Source: Bacteroidota bacterium (GTDB lineage: Bacteria; Bacteroidota; Bacteroidia; Bacteroidales; Dysgonomonadaceae). Taken from it: a stretch of DNA of 12,243 nucleotides. The number at the start of each line of letters is the position of its first letter. Within the stretch, counting starts at the first letter, position 1. The DNA is taken from assembly GCA_023399295.1 (NCBI GenBank), contig JAEWQF010000004.1, positions 1 to 12,243 on the forward strand. Direction: 5' to 3'. The position numbers and the translations under genes are program-made. The notes under the pieces are model-generated. The model was given only the letters and a program-made list of their open reading frames with translations, was not told the origin of the DNA and made no database searches. Shown piece by piece: positions 1 to 7,922 of this stretch.

Positions 1-440
1 TGAACCAGTGGACTGAAAAAGGCAAGGTGCCCGCATATGGCAAGACCTACCTCTATGATGGCGGTACCGGTGAGCGTTTCGACCAGCCGGCAACTGTCGG
101 GATCATCTACATGCTCAAGCTCGGCCAGATGGTGGAAGACAAGATGCATGCCCGCTCCATCGGTCCCTACTCGCTCATCACGCAACAACCACTGGGTGGT
201 AAAGCACAGTTTGGTGGGCAGCGTTTTGGTGAGATGGAGGTGTGGGCCCTCGAAGCATTCGGTGCCTCTCACATCCTCCAGGAGATCCTTACGGTGAAAT
301 CGGACGACGTCATTGGACGCTCCAAAGCCTATGAGGCAATCGTGAAAGGGGAGGCAATGCCATCGGCAGGCATCCCTGAGTCACTCAACGTATTGCTGCA
401 TGAGCTGAAGGGGTTGGGTTTGAACATCAGTCTCGATTAA
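1..440 (+). CDS. rpoB: RNA polymerase beta subunit, C-terminal end (partial)
   Basis: This is the last part of the beta subunit of DNA-directed RNA polymerase, which with beta' forms the catalytic core and the clamp. The reading frame is open from the left edge (first full codon at position 3) to a TAA at 438-440, so about 145 residues are seen and the start lies outside the window. The visible sequence contains the highly conserved C-terminal block of the family: KMHARSIGPYSLITQQPLGG, then KAQFGGQRFGEMEVWALEAF, followed by the usual short tail (ILTVKSDDVIGRSKAYEAIV). In known structures this region packs against beta' near the switch regions and clamp. It is followed after 103 bases by rpoC on the same strand, the standard bacterial order, and the two are almost certainly cotranscribed. 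The internal GTG at 27 is not a start. Identification is very secure. Confidence 0.98.
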   Translation, partial: NQWTEKGKVPAYGKTYLYDGGTGERFDQPATVGIIYMLKLGQMVEDKMHARSIGPYSLITQQPLGGKAQFGGQRFGEMEVWALEAFGASHILQEILTVKSDDVIGRSKAYEAIVKGEAMPSAGIPESLNVLLHELKGLGLNISLD

Positions 441-456
441 TTCGCTCACTGTTGCA

Positions 457-490
457 CCGGGGGTGTCAGCCACAGACTGCCACCCCACGG
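457..490 (+). other. Stem-loop in the rpoB-rpoC gap
   Basis: The transcript of the gap can fold into a GC-rich hairpin. CCG (457-459) pairs with CGG (488-490), GGGGTG (460-465) pairs with CACCCC (481-486), and CAG (467-469) pairs with CTG (477-479). The loop is CCACAGA. The stem has one T/C mismatch (466/480) and one bulged A (487). No T-run follows, so it does not look like a complete intrinsic terminator. It lies 17 bases after the rpoB stop and 53 bases before the rpoC start. It may be an RNA processing or stability element, or a partial attenuator; this role is inferred from position only. Confidence 0.5.
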
Positions 491-543
491 GTTTGCACAG
501 GAGATACCAATATTATTCCGATAACTCTCTATATACAAGACAT

Positions 544-3500
544 ATGGCATTTAGAAAAGAGAACAAGATAAAGAGTAGTTTTTCAAAGATCACAATTGGG
601 CTGGCTTCTCCGGAACAGATTCTGGAAAACTCATTCGGTGAGGTCCTCAAACCCGAGACCATCAACTACCGAACCTACAAGCCCGAACGCGATGGTCTGT
701 TCTGTGAACGGATCTTCGGACCGGTGAAAGACTACGAATGTCATTGTGGCAAGTACAAACGAATCCGATACAAAGGCATCGTCTGCGACCGTTGTGGCGT
801 GGAGGTGACTGAGAAGAAAGTGCGCCGTGAACGTACCGGACACATCCATCTGGTGGTTCCCGTGGCACATATCTGGTACTTCCGCTCACTGCCCAACAAG
901 ATTGGTTACCTGTTGGGCATCCCCACCAAGAAGCTCGACTCCATCATCTACTACGAACGCTATGTGGTGATTCAGGCAGGTGCACTGGAGGAGAAGGTGA
1001 CTGAGCGGGACCTCCTCACCGAGGAAGAATACCTCGATTTGCTGGAGACACTCCCCCGTGAAAACCAGATGCTGGAGGATAGCGATCCCAACAAATTCAT
1101 CGCCAAGATGGGTGCTGAGGCCATTCTCGACCTACTGGAACGGCTCAATCTCGACAAACTGGCCAACCAGCTGCGTCACCGCGCCAATACCGACACATCG
1201 CAACAACGCAAAAACGAAGCACTGAAGCAGCTGCAGGTGGTGGAGGCCTTCCGTGGCTCGAAGAGTATCAACAAGCCGGAATGGATGGTGATGAAGGTGG
1301 TCCCTGTGATCCCGCCCGACCTGCGTCCGCTGGTACCGCTCGACGGAGGTCGCTTTGCCACCTCCGACCTCAACGACCTCTATCGCAGGGTGATCATCCG
1401 CAACAACCGACTGAAACGACTGATCGACATCAAGGCTCCCGACGTGATCCTGCGCAACGAAAAGCGCATGCTTCAGGAAGCTGTAGACTCGCTGTTTGAT
1501 AACTCACGCAAGTCGAGTGCCATCAAGACCGAGTCGAACCGACCGCTTAAATCGCTCTCCGACAGTCTGAAGGGTAAACAGGGTCGTTTCCGTCAGAACC
1601 TGCTTGGTAAGCGTGTCGACTACTCGGCACGTTCGGTCATCGTGGTGGGGCCTGAACTCAAGATGCACGAATGCGGTTTGCCCAAGGACATGGCAGCCGA
1701 GCTCTATAAGCCGTTTATCATCCGCAAGTTGATTGAGAGAGGCATCGTAAAGACGGTGAAATCGGCCAAGAAGATTGTGGACCGCAAAGAACCGGTGGTA
1801 TACGACATCCTCGAACATGTGATGAAGGGACATCCGGTGTTGCTTAACCGTGCCCCTACATTGCACCGACTGGGTATCCAGGCGTTTCAGCCCAAGCTGA
1901 TTGAAGGCAAGGCCATCCAGCTGCATCCGTTGGCCTGTACCGCCTTCAACGCCGACTTCGACGGTGACCAGATGGCGGTGCATCTCCCACTGGGCAACGA
2001 AGCCATCCTGGAAGCTCAGCTGTTGATGCTGGCCTCCCACAACATCCTCAACCCTGCCAACGGCGCCCCCATCACCGTACCGTCACAGGACATGGTGCTC
2101 GGGCTCTACTACATCACCAAGACACGTCCCGGCGCAAAGGGTGAAGGAATGACTTTTTATGGAGAAGAGGAGGCAATTATCGCCTACAACGAGAAAAAGG
2201 TGGCATTGCATGCCATCATCAAGGTGATTGTGGATGACATTGACGAAAATGGTGACCCCATTCGCAAGTTACACGAGACCACCGTTGGACGGGTGATCGC
2301 CAATGAGGCGATCCCGAAAGAGGTGGGCTATATCAACGAACTGCTCTCCAAGAAGTCGCTGCGCGACATCATCGGCAAGGTGATCAAGACCTGCGGTGTA
2401 GCCCGCACGGCACAATACCTCGACGACATCAAGGATCTGGGTTATACTTCAGCCTTTAAGGGAGGCCTCTCGTTCAATCTGGAGGATGTGATCATCCCCG
2501 AAGAGAAGGAGAAGCTGATTCAGTCTGGTTATGCCGAGGTGGAACAGATCATGGAGAACTACAACATGGGGTTCATCACCTACAATGAACGTTACAACCA
2601 GATCATCGACACCTGGACACACATCAACTCAAAGCTCTCCAACATCCTGATGAAGCAGCTGGCAGAAGATGACCAGGGATTCAATTCGGTATACATGATG
2701 CTCGACTCGGGAGCCCGTGGATCGCGCGAGCAGATCCGTCAGCTCTCCGGTATGCGTGGACTGATGGCCAAGCCGCAGAAGAGCGGTGCCGAAGGAGCGC
2801 AGATCATCGAGAACCCGATTCTTGCCAATTTCAAGGAAGGACTCTCGGTGCTTGAGTACTTCATCTCAACCCACGGTGCCCGTAAAGGTCTTGCCGACAC
2901 GGCCCTCAAGACGGCCGATGCCGGGTACCTCACCCGTCGTCTGGTGGATGTGTCACAGGATGTGATCATCAACGAGGAGGACTGCGGCACACTCCGTGGT
3001 CTGGCAGCCTCCGCCATCAAGAACAACGACGAGGTGATCGCCTCGCTCTACGAGCGCATCCTGGGCCGCGTGTCGGTACACGACGTGCAACACCCCAATA
3101 GCGGTGAGATGCTTGTGAATGCGGGTGATGAGATCACTGAAGACATTGCAAGGAAAATCGACGAATCGCCCATTGAACGGGTGGAGATCCGTTCGGTGCT
3201 CACCTGCGAATCGCACCAGGGCGTTTGTGCCAAGTGCTATGGCCGCAATCTGGCCACCGGCAGGATGGTTCAGAAAGGTGAGGCAGTGGGTGTCATTGCC
3301 GCACAATCGATTGGAGAGCCGGGTACACAGCTCACCCTGCGTACCTTCCACATGGGTGGTACAGCTTCCAACATTGCAGCCGAGAACAGCATCAGAACCA
3401 AGTACGACGGTATCCTCGAGTTCGATGAGCTCCGTTTTGTTGAGAGTGCAGACGCAGAGGGTAAGAGCTATAAGGTGGTGGTGAGCCGACTGGTTGAGAT

Positions 3501-4830
3501 GCGCATTTTGGATCCAAACACCAGAATCGTGCTGCTGTCGCACAACGTCCCCTACGGATCGAAGCTTTACTTCAGTGACGGTTCAAAAGTTGAGAAGGGC
3601 GATTTGATTTGTGAATGGGACCCGTTCAATGCGGTGATTGTCTCGGAAGCAACCGGTAAGATCCGCTTCGAGAACTTCACCGAGAACATGACCTACAAGG
3701 TGGAATCGGATGAGCAAACCGGATTGAAAGAGAAGGTGATCATCGAATCACGTGACAAGACCCGTGCTCCTTCGGCTCATATTGTGAATGAGAACGACGA
3801 CATCATCCGCACCTATACCCTGCCTCTCAGTTCCCACATTGTGAAGAACGAGAACGATGAGATCAAGGCTGGTGATGTGCTGGTGAAGATTCCCCGTGCC
3901 GTGGGCAAAGCGGGTGACATCACCGGTGGTCTGCCACGCGTCACCGAACTGTTCGAGGCACGCAACCCCTCCAACCCGGCTGTTGTTGCCGAAATCGACG
4001 GTGAGGTATCATATGGCAAGATCAAACGCGGTAACCAGGAGATATCAATCACCTCCAAAACAGGGGAGACGAAGAAGTACATGGTTCCGTTATCCAAGCA
4101 GATACTGGTGCAGGAGAACGACTACATTCGTGCCGGAATGCATCTCTCCGACGGTGCAAAAACACCGGCCGATATCCTCGCCATCATGGGACCCACAGCT
4201 GTACAGGAGTATATCGTGAATGAGGTACAGGACGTTTACCGCCTACAGGGTGTGAAGATCAACGACAAGCACTTCGAGGTGATTGTCCGTCAGATGATGC
4301 GCAAGGTGGAGGTGGTGGATCCGGGAGATACCCGTTTCCTCGAGCAACAGCTTGTCGACAAGCACGAGATGATGGACGAAAACGACCGCATCTGGGGCAA
4401 GAAGGTGATCATCGATGCCGGCGACTCACAGATTTTCGAGCCGGGACAGATCGTCACCGTTCGCAAGCTGCGCGACGAGAATAGCTCGCTAAAACGGCGC
4501 GACCTGAAACCGGTGGAGGCACGCGATGCCATCCCGGCGACCGCCAACCAGGTACTGCAGGGTATCACCCGTGCCGCGCTGCAGACAACCAGCTTCATGT
4601 CGGCCGCCTCGTTCCAGGAGACCACCAAGGTGCTCAACGATGCCGCCATCAACGGCAAAACCGACTTGTTGGAAGGGCTCAAGGAGAACGTGATCGTAGG
4701 TCACCTCATCCCTGCCGGTACCGGACAGCGTGAGTTTGAGAAGCTGATTGTAGGTTCGCGTGAGGACTTTGAGAAGCTGAACGCCAGCAAGCGCACCAAC
4801 CTGTTCCAGGAAGTAGCAGTTGAAGAATAA
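544..4830 (+). CDS. rpoC: RNA polymerase beta' subunit
   Basis: This encodes the beta' subunit of RNA polymerase, which carries the catalytic magnesium. I place the start at the ATG at 544, giving 1428 residues that begin MAFRKENKIK as in other Bacteroidetes. The frame is open upstream to a GTG at 463, but those 27 codons cross a stem-loop and do not resemble RpoC. Zinc site 1 is C66, C68, C81 and C84. The active-site motif NADFDGDQM has its metal-binding aspartates at 471, 473 and 475. Zinc site 2 is C814, C888, C895 and C898, the same numbers as in E. coli. The trigger loop (EPGTQLTLRTFH, 925-936) keeps the catalytic His936 but has Leu at 932 where E. coli has Met. It is interrupted by a lineage insert of roughly 185 residues before the conserved GGLPRV at 1128. 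The gene follows rpoB and ends at a strong terminator. Complete and very secure. Confidence 0.99.
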   Translation: MAFRKENKIKSSFSKITIGLASPEQILENSFGEVLKPETINYRTYKPERDGLFCERIFGPVKDYECHCGKYKRIRYKGIVCDRCGVEVTEKKVRRERTGHIHLVVPVAHIWYFRSLPNKIGYLLGIPTKKLDSIIYYERYVVIQAGALEEKVTERDLLTEEEYLDLLETLPRENQMLEDSDPNKFIAKMGAEAILDLLERLNLDKLANQLRHRANTDTSQQRKNEALKQLQVVEAFRGSKSINKPEWMVMKVVPVIPPDLRPLVPLDGGRFATSDLNDLYRRVIIRNNRLKRLIDIKAPDVILRNEKRMLQEAVDSLFDNSRKSSAIKTESNRPLKSLSDSLKGKQGRFRQNLLGKRVDYSARSVIVVGPELKMHECGLPKDMAAELYKPFIIRKLIERGIVKTVKSAKKIVDRKEPVVYDILEHVMKGHPVLLNRAPTLHRLGIQAFQPKLIEGKAIQLHPLACTAFNADFDGDQMAVHLPLGNEAILEAQLLMLASHNILNPANGAPITVPSQDMVLGLYYITKTRPGAKGEGMTFYGEEEAIIAYNEKKVALHAIIKVIVDDIDENGDPIRKLHETTVGRVIANEAIPKEVGYINELLSKKSLRDIIGKVIKTCGVARTAQYLDDIKDLGYTSAFKGGLSFNLEDVIIPEEKEKLIQSGYAEVEQIMENYNMGFITYNERYNQIIDTWTHINSKLSNILMKQLAEDDQGFNSVYMMLDSGARGSREQIRQLSGMRGLMAKPQKSGAEGAQIIENPILANFKEGLSVLEYFISTHGARKGLADTALKTADAGYLTRRLVDVSQDVIINEEDCGTLRGLAASAIKNNDEVIASLYERILGRVSVHDVQHPNSGEMLVNAGDEITEDIARKIDESPIERVEIRSVLTCESHQGVCAKCYGRNLATGRMVQKGEAVGVIAAQSIGEPGTQLTLRTFHMGGTASNIAAENSIRTKYDGILEFDELRFVESADAEGKSYKVVVSRLVEMRILDPNTRIVLLSHNVPYGSKLYFSDGSKVEKGDLICEWDPFNAVIVSEATGKIRFENFTENMTYKVESDEQTGLKEKVIIESRDKTRAPSAHIVNENDDIIRTYTLPLSSHIVKNENDEIKAGDVLVKIPRAVGKAGDITGGLPRVTELFEARNPSNPAVVAEIDGEVSYGKIKRGNQEISITSKTGETKKYMVPLSKQILVQENDYIRAGMHLSDGAKTPADILAIMGPTAVQEYIVNEVQDVYRLQGVKINDKHFEVIVRQMMRKVEVVDPGDTRFLEQQLVDKHEMMDENDRIWGKKVIIDAGDSQIFEPGQIVTVRKLRDENSSLKRRDLKPVEARDAIPATANQVLQGITRAALQTTSFMSAASFQETTKVLNDAAINGKTDLLEGLKENVIVGHLIPAGTGQREFEKLIVGSREDFEKLNASKRTNLFQEVAVEE

Positions 4831-4851
4831 CAGCTCATACATAAATTCTAT

Positions 4852-4886
4852 AAAAACCGTGTCGGATATCCGATGCGGTTTTTTTT
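4852..4886 (+). terminator. Rho-independent terminator after rpoC
   Basis: AAAAACCG (4852-4859) pairs with CGGTTTTT (4876-4883). Inside it TCGG (4862-4865) pairs with CCGA (4870-4873) around an ATAT loop, with a TG/TG internal mismatch between the two stems. A run of eight T residues (4879-4886) completes the structure. It lies 22 bases after the rpoC stop and should end the rpoB-rpoC transcript. Confidence 0.88.
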
Positions 4887-4966
4887 GATATTCTACCAGA
4901 TAATGCTTTGTCATATTCTCTGTCAACTCCGCATTTTTATCTAGTTCAGCAACAAACACTTATCGG

Positions 4967-5389
4967 ATGAAATCTGAGCGTAAATCTCATCTCCCTGTAT
5001 GGTTCACCATCATTGGGCTGGCACTGGCCTATTGCTCCAACCCGCAACCTGAAGCTGTCACGTTATTGAAAGCGGCCGAACAACTGGCAGATACCCGTCC
5101 CGACAGTGCTGTACAACTGATCGACTCTATTTTTTATCCGGAGAAGAGTTTTAACAAAAGGGATTACATGCGCTATTGGGTGACACGTGTGCAGGTCCGG
5201 TATAAAAACTACCTGGCGGTAGATGAAGATACCCTCATATTCAAGGCCAGGGATTATTTTACAAAACACTCCAATGATCCGGTGAAAAGTACTTTGGCCT
5301 GTTTTTACAGCGGCTGTGTCTATCGTGAACAAGGGAATAAGGAGCAGGCACGGATAAACTATCAACAGGCAGTGGAACAGCTCTTCTGA
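4967..5389 (+). CDS. Truncated TPR protein with lipoprotein-like leader
   Basis: A 140-residue protein of unknown function. The N-terminus has basic residues (KSERK) followed by a hydrophobic stretch (about residues 11-22) ending in LAYC, with Cys at 23. This resembles a lipoprotein signal, but Tyr just before the Cys departs from the usual Gly/Ala/Ser, so lipidation is uncertain. The rest is helical. A block around residues 33-52 (LLKAAEQLADTRPDSAVQLI) and a TPR-like unit near residues 107-138 (LACFYSGCVYREQGNKEQAR) resemble the start of a common Bacteroidales family of TPR proteins. From family knowledge those usually run to several hundred residues, often with a transmembrane helix and a C-terminal domain. 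Here the frame stops after about one repeat, so it is probably a 5' remnant, though it may still be expressed. It is more AT-rich than rpoC. It sits after the rpoC terminator, convergent with ppk1. Confidence 0.6.
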   Translation: MKSERKSHLPVWFTIIGLALAYCSNPQPEAVTLLKAAEQLADTRPDSAVQLIDSIFYPEKSFNKRDYMRYWVTRVQVRYKNYLAVDEDTLIFKARDYFTKHSNDPVKSTLACFYSGCVYREQGNKEQARINYQQAVEQLF

Positions 5390-5438
5390 TCAATCGAAGG
5401 TGATAGATAGTTCTCAACTGGGTCCTGTTTGGTTCGTA

Positions 5439-5482
5439 TATGGCTCTAATCTCGTTCTAATATGGCTCTAATCTCGTTCTAA
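5439..5482. repeat. Perfect 22-base tandem duplication
   Basis: Two identical, directly adjoining 22-base units lie at 5439-5460 and 5461-5482, each beginning TATGGCTCTAATC and ending CGTTCTAA. The six bases before the first copy (TTCGTA, 5433-5438) partly match the end of the unit, so the periodic pattern may once have extended further left. The repeat is in the gap between the truncated TPR gene and the 3' end of ppk1. No transposase or other coding capacity is attached to it. Confidence 0.85.
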
Positions 5483-5502
5483 TAGATTAGACCGAGATTA
5501 GA
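5467..5502. repeat. Near-perfect inverted repeat
   Basis: The 17-base arm TCTAATCTCGTTCTAAT (5467-5483) is followed, after AG, by ATTAGACCGAGATTAGA (5486-5502), its reverse complement with one mismatch. The identical arm in the first tandem copy (5445-5461) could pair with the same right arm, so two alternative hairpins are possible. It lies between two convergent genes, which would suit a bidirectional terminator, but neither strand shows a T-run after the stem. A remnant of a small non-coding repeat family is an equal possibility. Confidence 0.75.
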
Positions 5503-5571
5503 ACTAGTTACGAGTGATATTAAAAGAATATTCAGTTCAGAATAATAGCTGGCTTATTGGAAACATTGTAT

Positions 5572-7653
5572 CTACTGTCCAGTAGATCTCTTCAGATACT
5601 CATAAATCGCCTGCTGCGCGCGTACGGGAAGGGCATCGGGTGAAGCAAACTCACTTTTAAAGACATTATTCAGTTGTTCATCTACCCAAACGGCACTCTG
5701 GTTGTCTTCAAGTTGTATCTTCAGGATATCGACGATCTGCCGCTTCAGCGGCTCGGCATAGACCGGGAAGGCCACCTCAATGCGGCGGTGCAGGTTGCGA
5801 GCCATCCAATCGGCCGAGGTGAGGTAGATCGTCTCCTTGCCTCCGTTCAGGAAGTACCAAACACGCGCATGCTCCAGGTAGGCATCAACGATGCGCGTCA
5901 CCCGGATGTTTTTGCTGTAGGGTTGGTTGGGTATCAGACAGCAGATGCCGCGGATGATCAGATCGATCTTCACGCCCGCCTCACTGGCACGATAAAGCGC
6001 ATTGATCATCCCCTTGTCCTCCAGACTGTTCATCTTCAGGATGATATAACCTTCACCCCCCTGTTTCACCTCGGCAATCTCCTGTTCAATCATCCCGTGA
6101 ATGGCGGGCAGCATGTTGAACTGGGTCACCAGCAGATGTTTGAAGTCGTGCATGTATGGTTTCCCCTCCAACACGCGGAACACCTCGTCGATGTCGCGGA
6201 TGATCTCCTTGTTGGAGGTGAGCAACCCCTTGTCGGAATAGATGCGGGCGGTCTTCTCGTTGAAGTTGCCGGTACCCAGGTAAGCATATCCCTTGATAGG
6301 ATCATCGGGGTCGTTGCTTCGCTTGCGCACATAGGCCAGCTTGGCGTGCACCTTCAGTCCCGGGAGGCTGTAGATGATCTTCACCCCGGCCTGTTGCATC
6401 AGCTCGGAGGAGAGGTAATTGTTCTCCTCGTCGAATCGGGCTTTCAGTTCCACGAAGACGGTCACCTTCTTACCATTCTTGGCAGCACTGATCAGGCTGT
6501 TGATCACAGCCGAGTTTTCCGCCACGCGATACTGTGTCACTTTGATCTCCAGCACTTTCGGATCGAACGCAGCCTGCAGGAGGAAGCGCAACAGGTAGTC
6601 GAACGACTGGTAGGGGAAGTGGAGCAGCAGATCCTGTCGGCGCAACACCCGCAGGATGGAGTTGTTGGCTTCCAGCTCCGGTACCCGCAGTGGCTGTGGC
6701 AGCGGCTGGCGGAGGCTGTCACCCACCGGGTTGGGCAGCTTCATCAGGTCGGCCAGGTTGAGGTAACGACCCGAGGGGAGCAGCTCCTCCTCCTCGATCT
6801 CATATGCCTCACAGAGATATTTCAGGAAGTAGTCCGGCATATCCTTGTCGTACTGAAAGCGGGTCACCGCCCCGATCTTACGTTTCCGCACCTTCCGCAG
6901 GATCCGCTCGGCAATATCCTTCTGATCCTCGTTCTCGAGCGAGAAATCGGCATCGCGTGAGATCTTGATGCTGTAGCAATCCACAATCTCATAACCGGGA
7001 AAGACACTCCGCATGTTCGCCTTGATCAGGTCATCGATGAAGATGATGTAGTGATTGCCCCCAAAGGAGGGCAGTTCCACAAACCGTGGCACCTTGGTGT
7101 AGGGGATCTTCATGATGGCATAGGTATAGGAGGTGCCGTTGGTCCCCTTTTTCTTCTTTTTCCGCAGGCTCACCACCTGGTAGATGCGTCCGTCGAGGAT
7201 GAAGGAGTGGATGTCATCTTTCATGATGATCATCGGCTGCAGGTAGGGGAACACCTCCTCATTGAAGTACTTCTCCACGAACGCCCGATGAAAGGGCTCT
7301 ACCTCGTCGGTCTGGTAGAGGATGATGCCGTTGCGGCGCAGCTCCGGCAGGATCATCTCATTGAAAATGGTGTCATACTCTTTCTCCTGTAACGTCACCT
7401 CTCGATTGATCCGGATGATTGTCTGCAACGCCTCCTCCACCGATTCGTCGCGTTTGATGCTCTCCAGCAGGGAGCTGTGATAACCCGACACGCGGATCTT
7501 GTAGAACTCCTCCAGGTTGGAGGAGTAGATGGAAAGGAACTTGATGCGCTCATAGATGGGTAGCCGCTCATCCTTCGCCTCCAGGAGAACCCGGTAATTG
7601 AAAGAGAGCCAGCTGATATCGCGTTTGAAATAGGTGTATGTGCTGTTATCCAT
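5572..7653 (-). CDS. ppk1: Polyphosphate kinase 1
   Basis: PPK1 reversibly transfers the terminal phosphate of ATP onto inorganic polyphosphate, making long chains linked to stress survival and phosphate storage. The protein has 693 residues, close to the 688 of E. coli PPK, so it is full length. The N-terminus (FKRDISWLSFNYRVLLEAKD, from residue 9) is the usual start of the family. The catalytic half shows the two phospholipase-D-like segments. VTQYR places Arg376 and ARFDEE places Arg406, matching the metal/phosphate-binding Arg375 and Arg405 of E. coli. KVHAKL contains His436, matching the autophosphorylated His435. LEHARVWYFLNGGKE contains His595, matching His592. The start ATG (7651-7653) gives the conserved N-terminus. 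No exopolyphosphatase gene is adjacent. It is transcribed alone, divergent from the DUF368 gene. Confidence 0.97.
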   Translation of the reverse strand: MDNSTYTYFKRDISWLSFNYRVLLEAKDERLPIYERIKFLSIYSSNLEEFYKIRVSGYHSSLLESIKRDESVEEALQTIIRINREVTLQEKEYDTIFNEMILPELRRNGIILYQTDEVEPFHRAFVEKYFNEEVFPYLQPMIIMKDDIHSFILDGRIYQVVSLRKKKKKGTNGTSYTYAIMKIPYTKVPRFVELPSFGGNHYIIFIDDLIKANMRSVFPGYEIVDCYSIKISRDADFSLENEDQKDIAERILRKVRKRKIGAVTRFQYDKDMPDYFLKYLCEAYEIEEEELLPSGRYLNLADLMKLPNPVGDSLRQPLPQPLRVPELEANNSILRVLRRQDLLLHFPYQSFDYLLRFLLQAAFDPKVLEIKVTQYRVAENSAVINSLISAAKNGKKVTVFVELKARFDEENNYLSSELMQQAGVKIIYSLPGLKVHAKLAYVRKRSNDPDDPIKGYAYLGTGNFNEKTARIYSDKGLLTSNKEIIRDIDEVFRVLEGKPYMHDFKHLLVTQFNMLPAIHGMIEQEIAEVKQGGEGYIILKMNSLEDKGMINALYRASEAGVKIDLIIRGICCLIPNQPYSKNIRVTRIVDAYLEHARVWYFLNGGKETIYLTSADWMARNLHRRIEVAFPVYAEPLKRQIVDILKIQLEDNQSAVWVDEQLNNVFKSEFASPDALPVRAQQAIYEYLKRSTGQ

Positions 7654-7684
7654 TGAATCCGGTCTTGCTGGTAAGATTAAACCT

Positions 7685-7692
7685 CAAAATTA
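7685..7692 (-). promoter_or_regulatory. Candidate -7 element for ppk1
   Basis: On the - strand this reads TAATTTTG, an exact fit to the Bacteroidetes -7 consensus TAnnTTTG. It lies 31 bases before the ppk1 start codon. I could not find a convincing TTTG -33 element 19-21 bases further upstream, so the call rests on the -7 match and position only. Confidence 0.35.
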
Positions 7693-7883
7693 GGAAGTTT
7701 GTTCGAATAAATCATCTTTTTACAGGATAGATTCAACAGGTACACGCCGCATGCGATGCTGTTGCTCATTGCCTGTTCCTGACACCTGATCCGGAACTGG
7801 AACTGGCTGTTGCCTGCATGCTACGAAAACAAGGAATTAATTGGTCTGGTTGCCAAAACTAAAAAATAGATGCGCAAAAGTTG

Positions 7884-7891
7884 TACCTTTG
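7884..7891 (+). promoter_or_regulatory. Candidate -7 element for the DUF368 gene
   Basis: TACCTTTG matches the Bacteroidetes -7 consensus TAnnTTTG exactly and ends 31 bases before the ATG at 7923, leaving a short leader. The region where a -33 TTTG is expected is A-rich and shows no match. It would drive the DUF368-phosphoesterase pair. Confidence 0.45.
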
Positions 7892-7922
7892 TGGCATGTT
7901 AGAATACCAAACTGAATAAGGA

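Noticed and set aside
491..525. Possible promoter in the rpoB-rpoC gap (TTTG followed by an AT-rich stretch)
   Set aside because: No TAnnTTTG element is found at the right spacing, so an internal rpoC promoter is not supported.
463..543. In-frame GTG extension adding 27 residues to RpoC
   Set aside because: The added residues cross a stem-loop and do not resemble RpoC, while the ATG at 544 gives the conserved Bacteroidetes N-terminus.
1504..3543. Long - strand frames opposite rpoC (1504-2040 and 2953-3543)
   Set aside because: Both lie opposite the most conserved parts of rpoC and have no family features, so they are shadow frames.
5674..6960. 428-codon open frame on the + strand opposite ppk1
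   Set aside because: It is antisense to a full-length, strongly conserved ppk1 and shows no recognisable domain; long antisense frames arise easily from the codon pattern of GC-rich genes.
7741..7830. GC-richer patch in the ppk1-DUF368 gap with repeated GCTGTTGC and GCATGC words
   Set aside because: The shared words are only 6-8 bases long, no open frame or stable extended pairing was seen, and no RNA gene shape fits.
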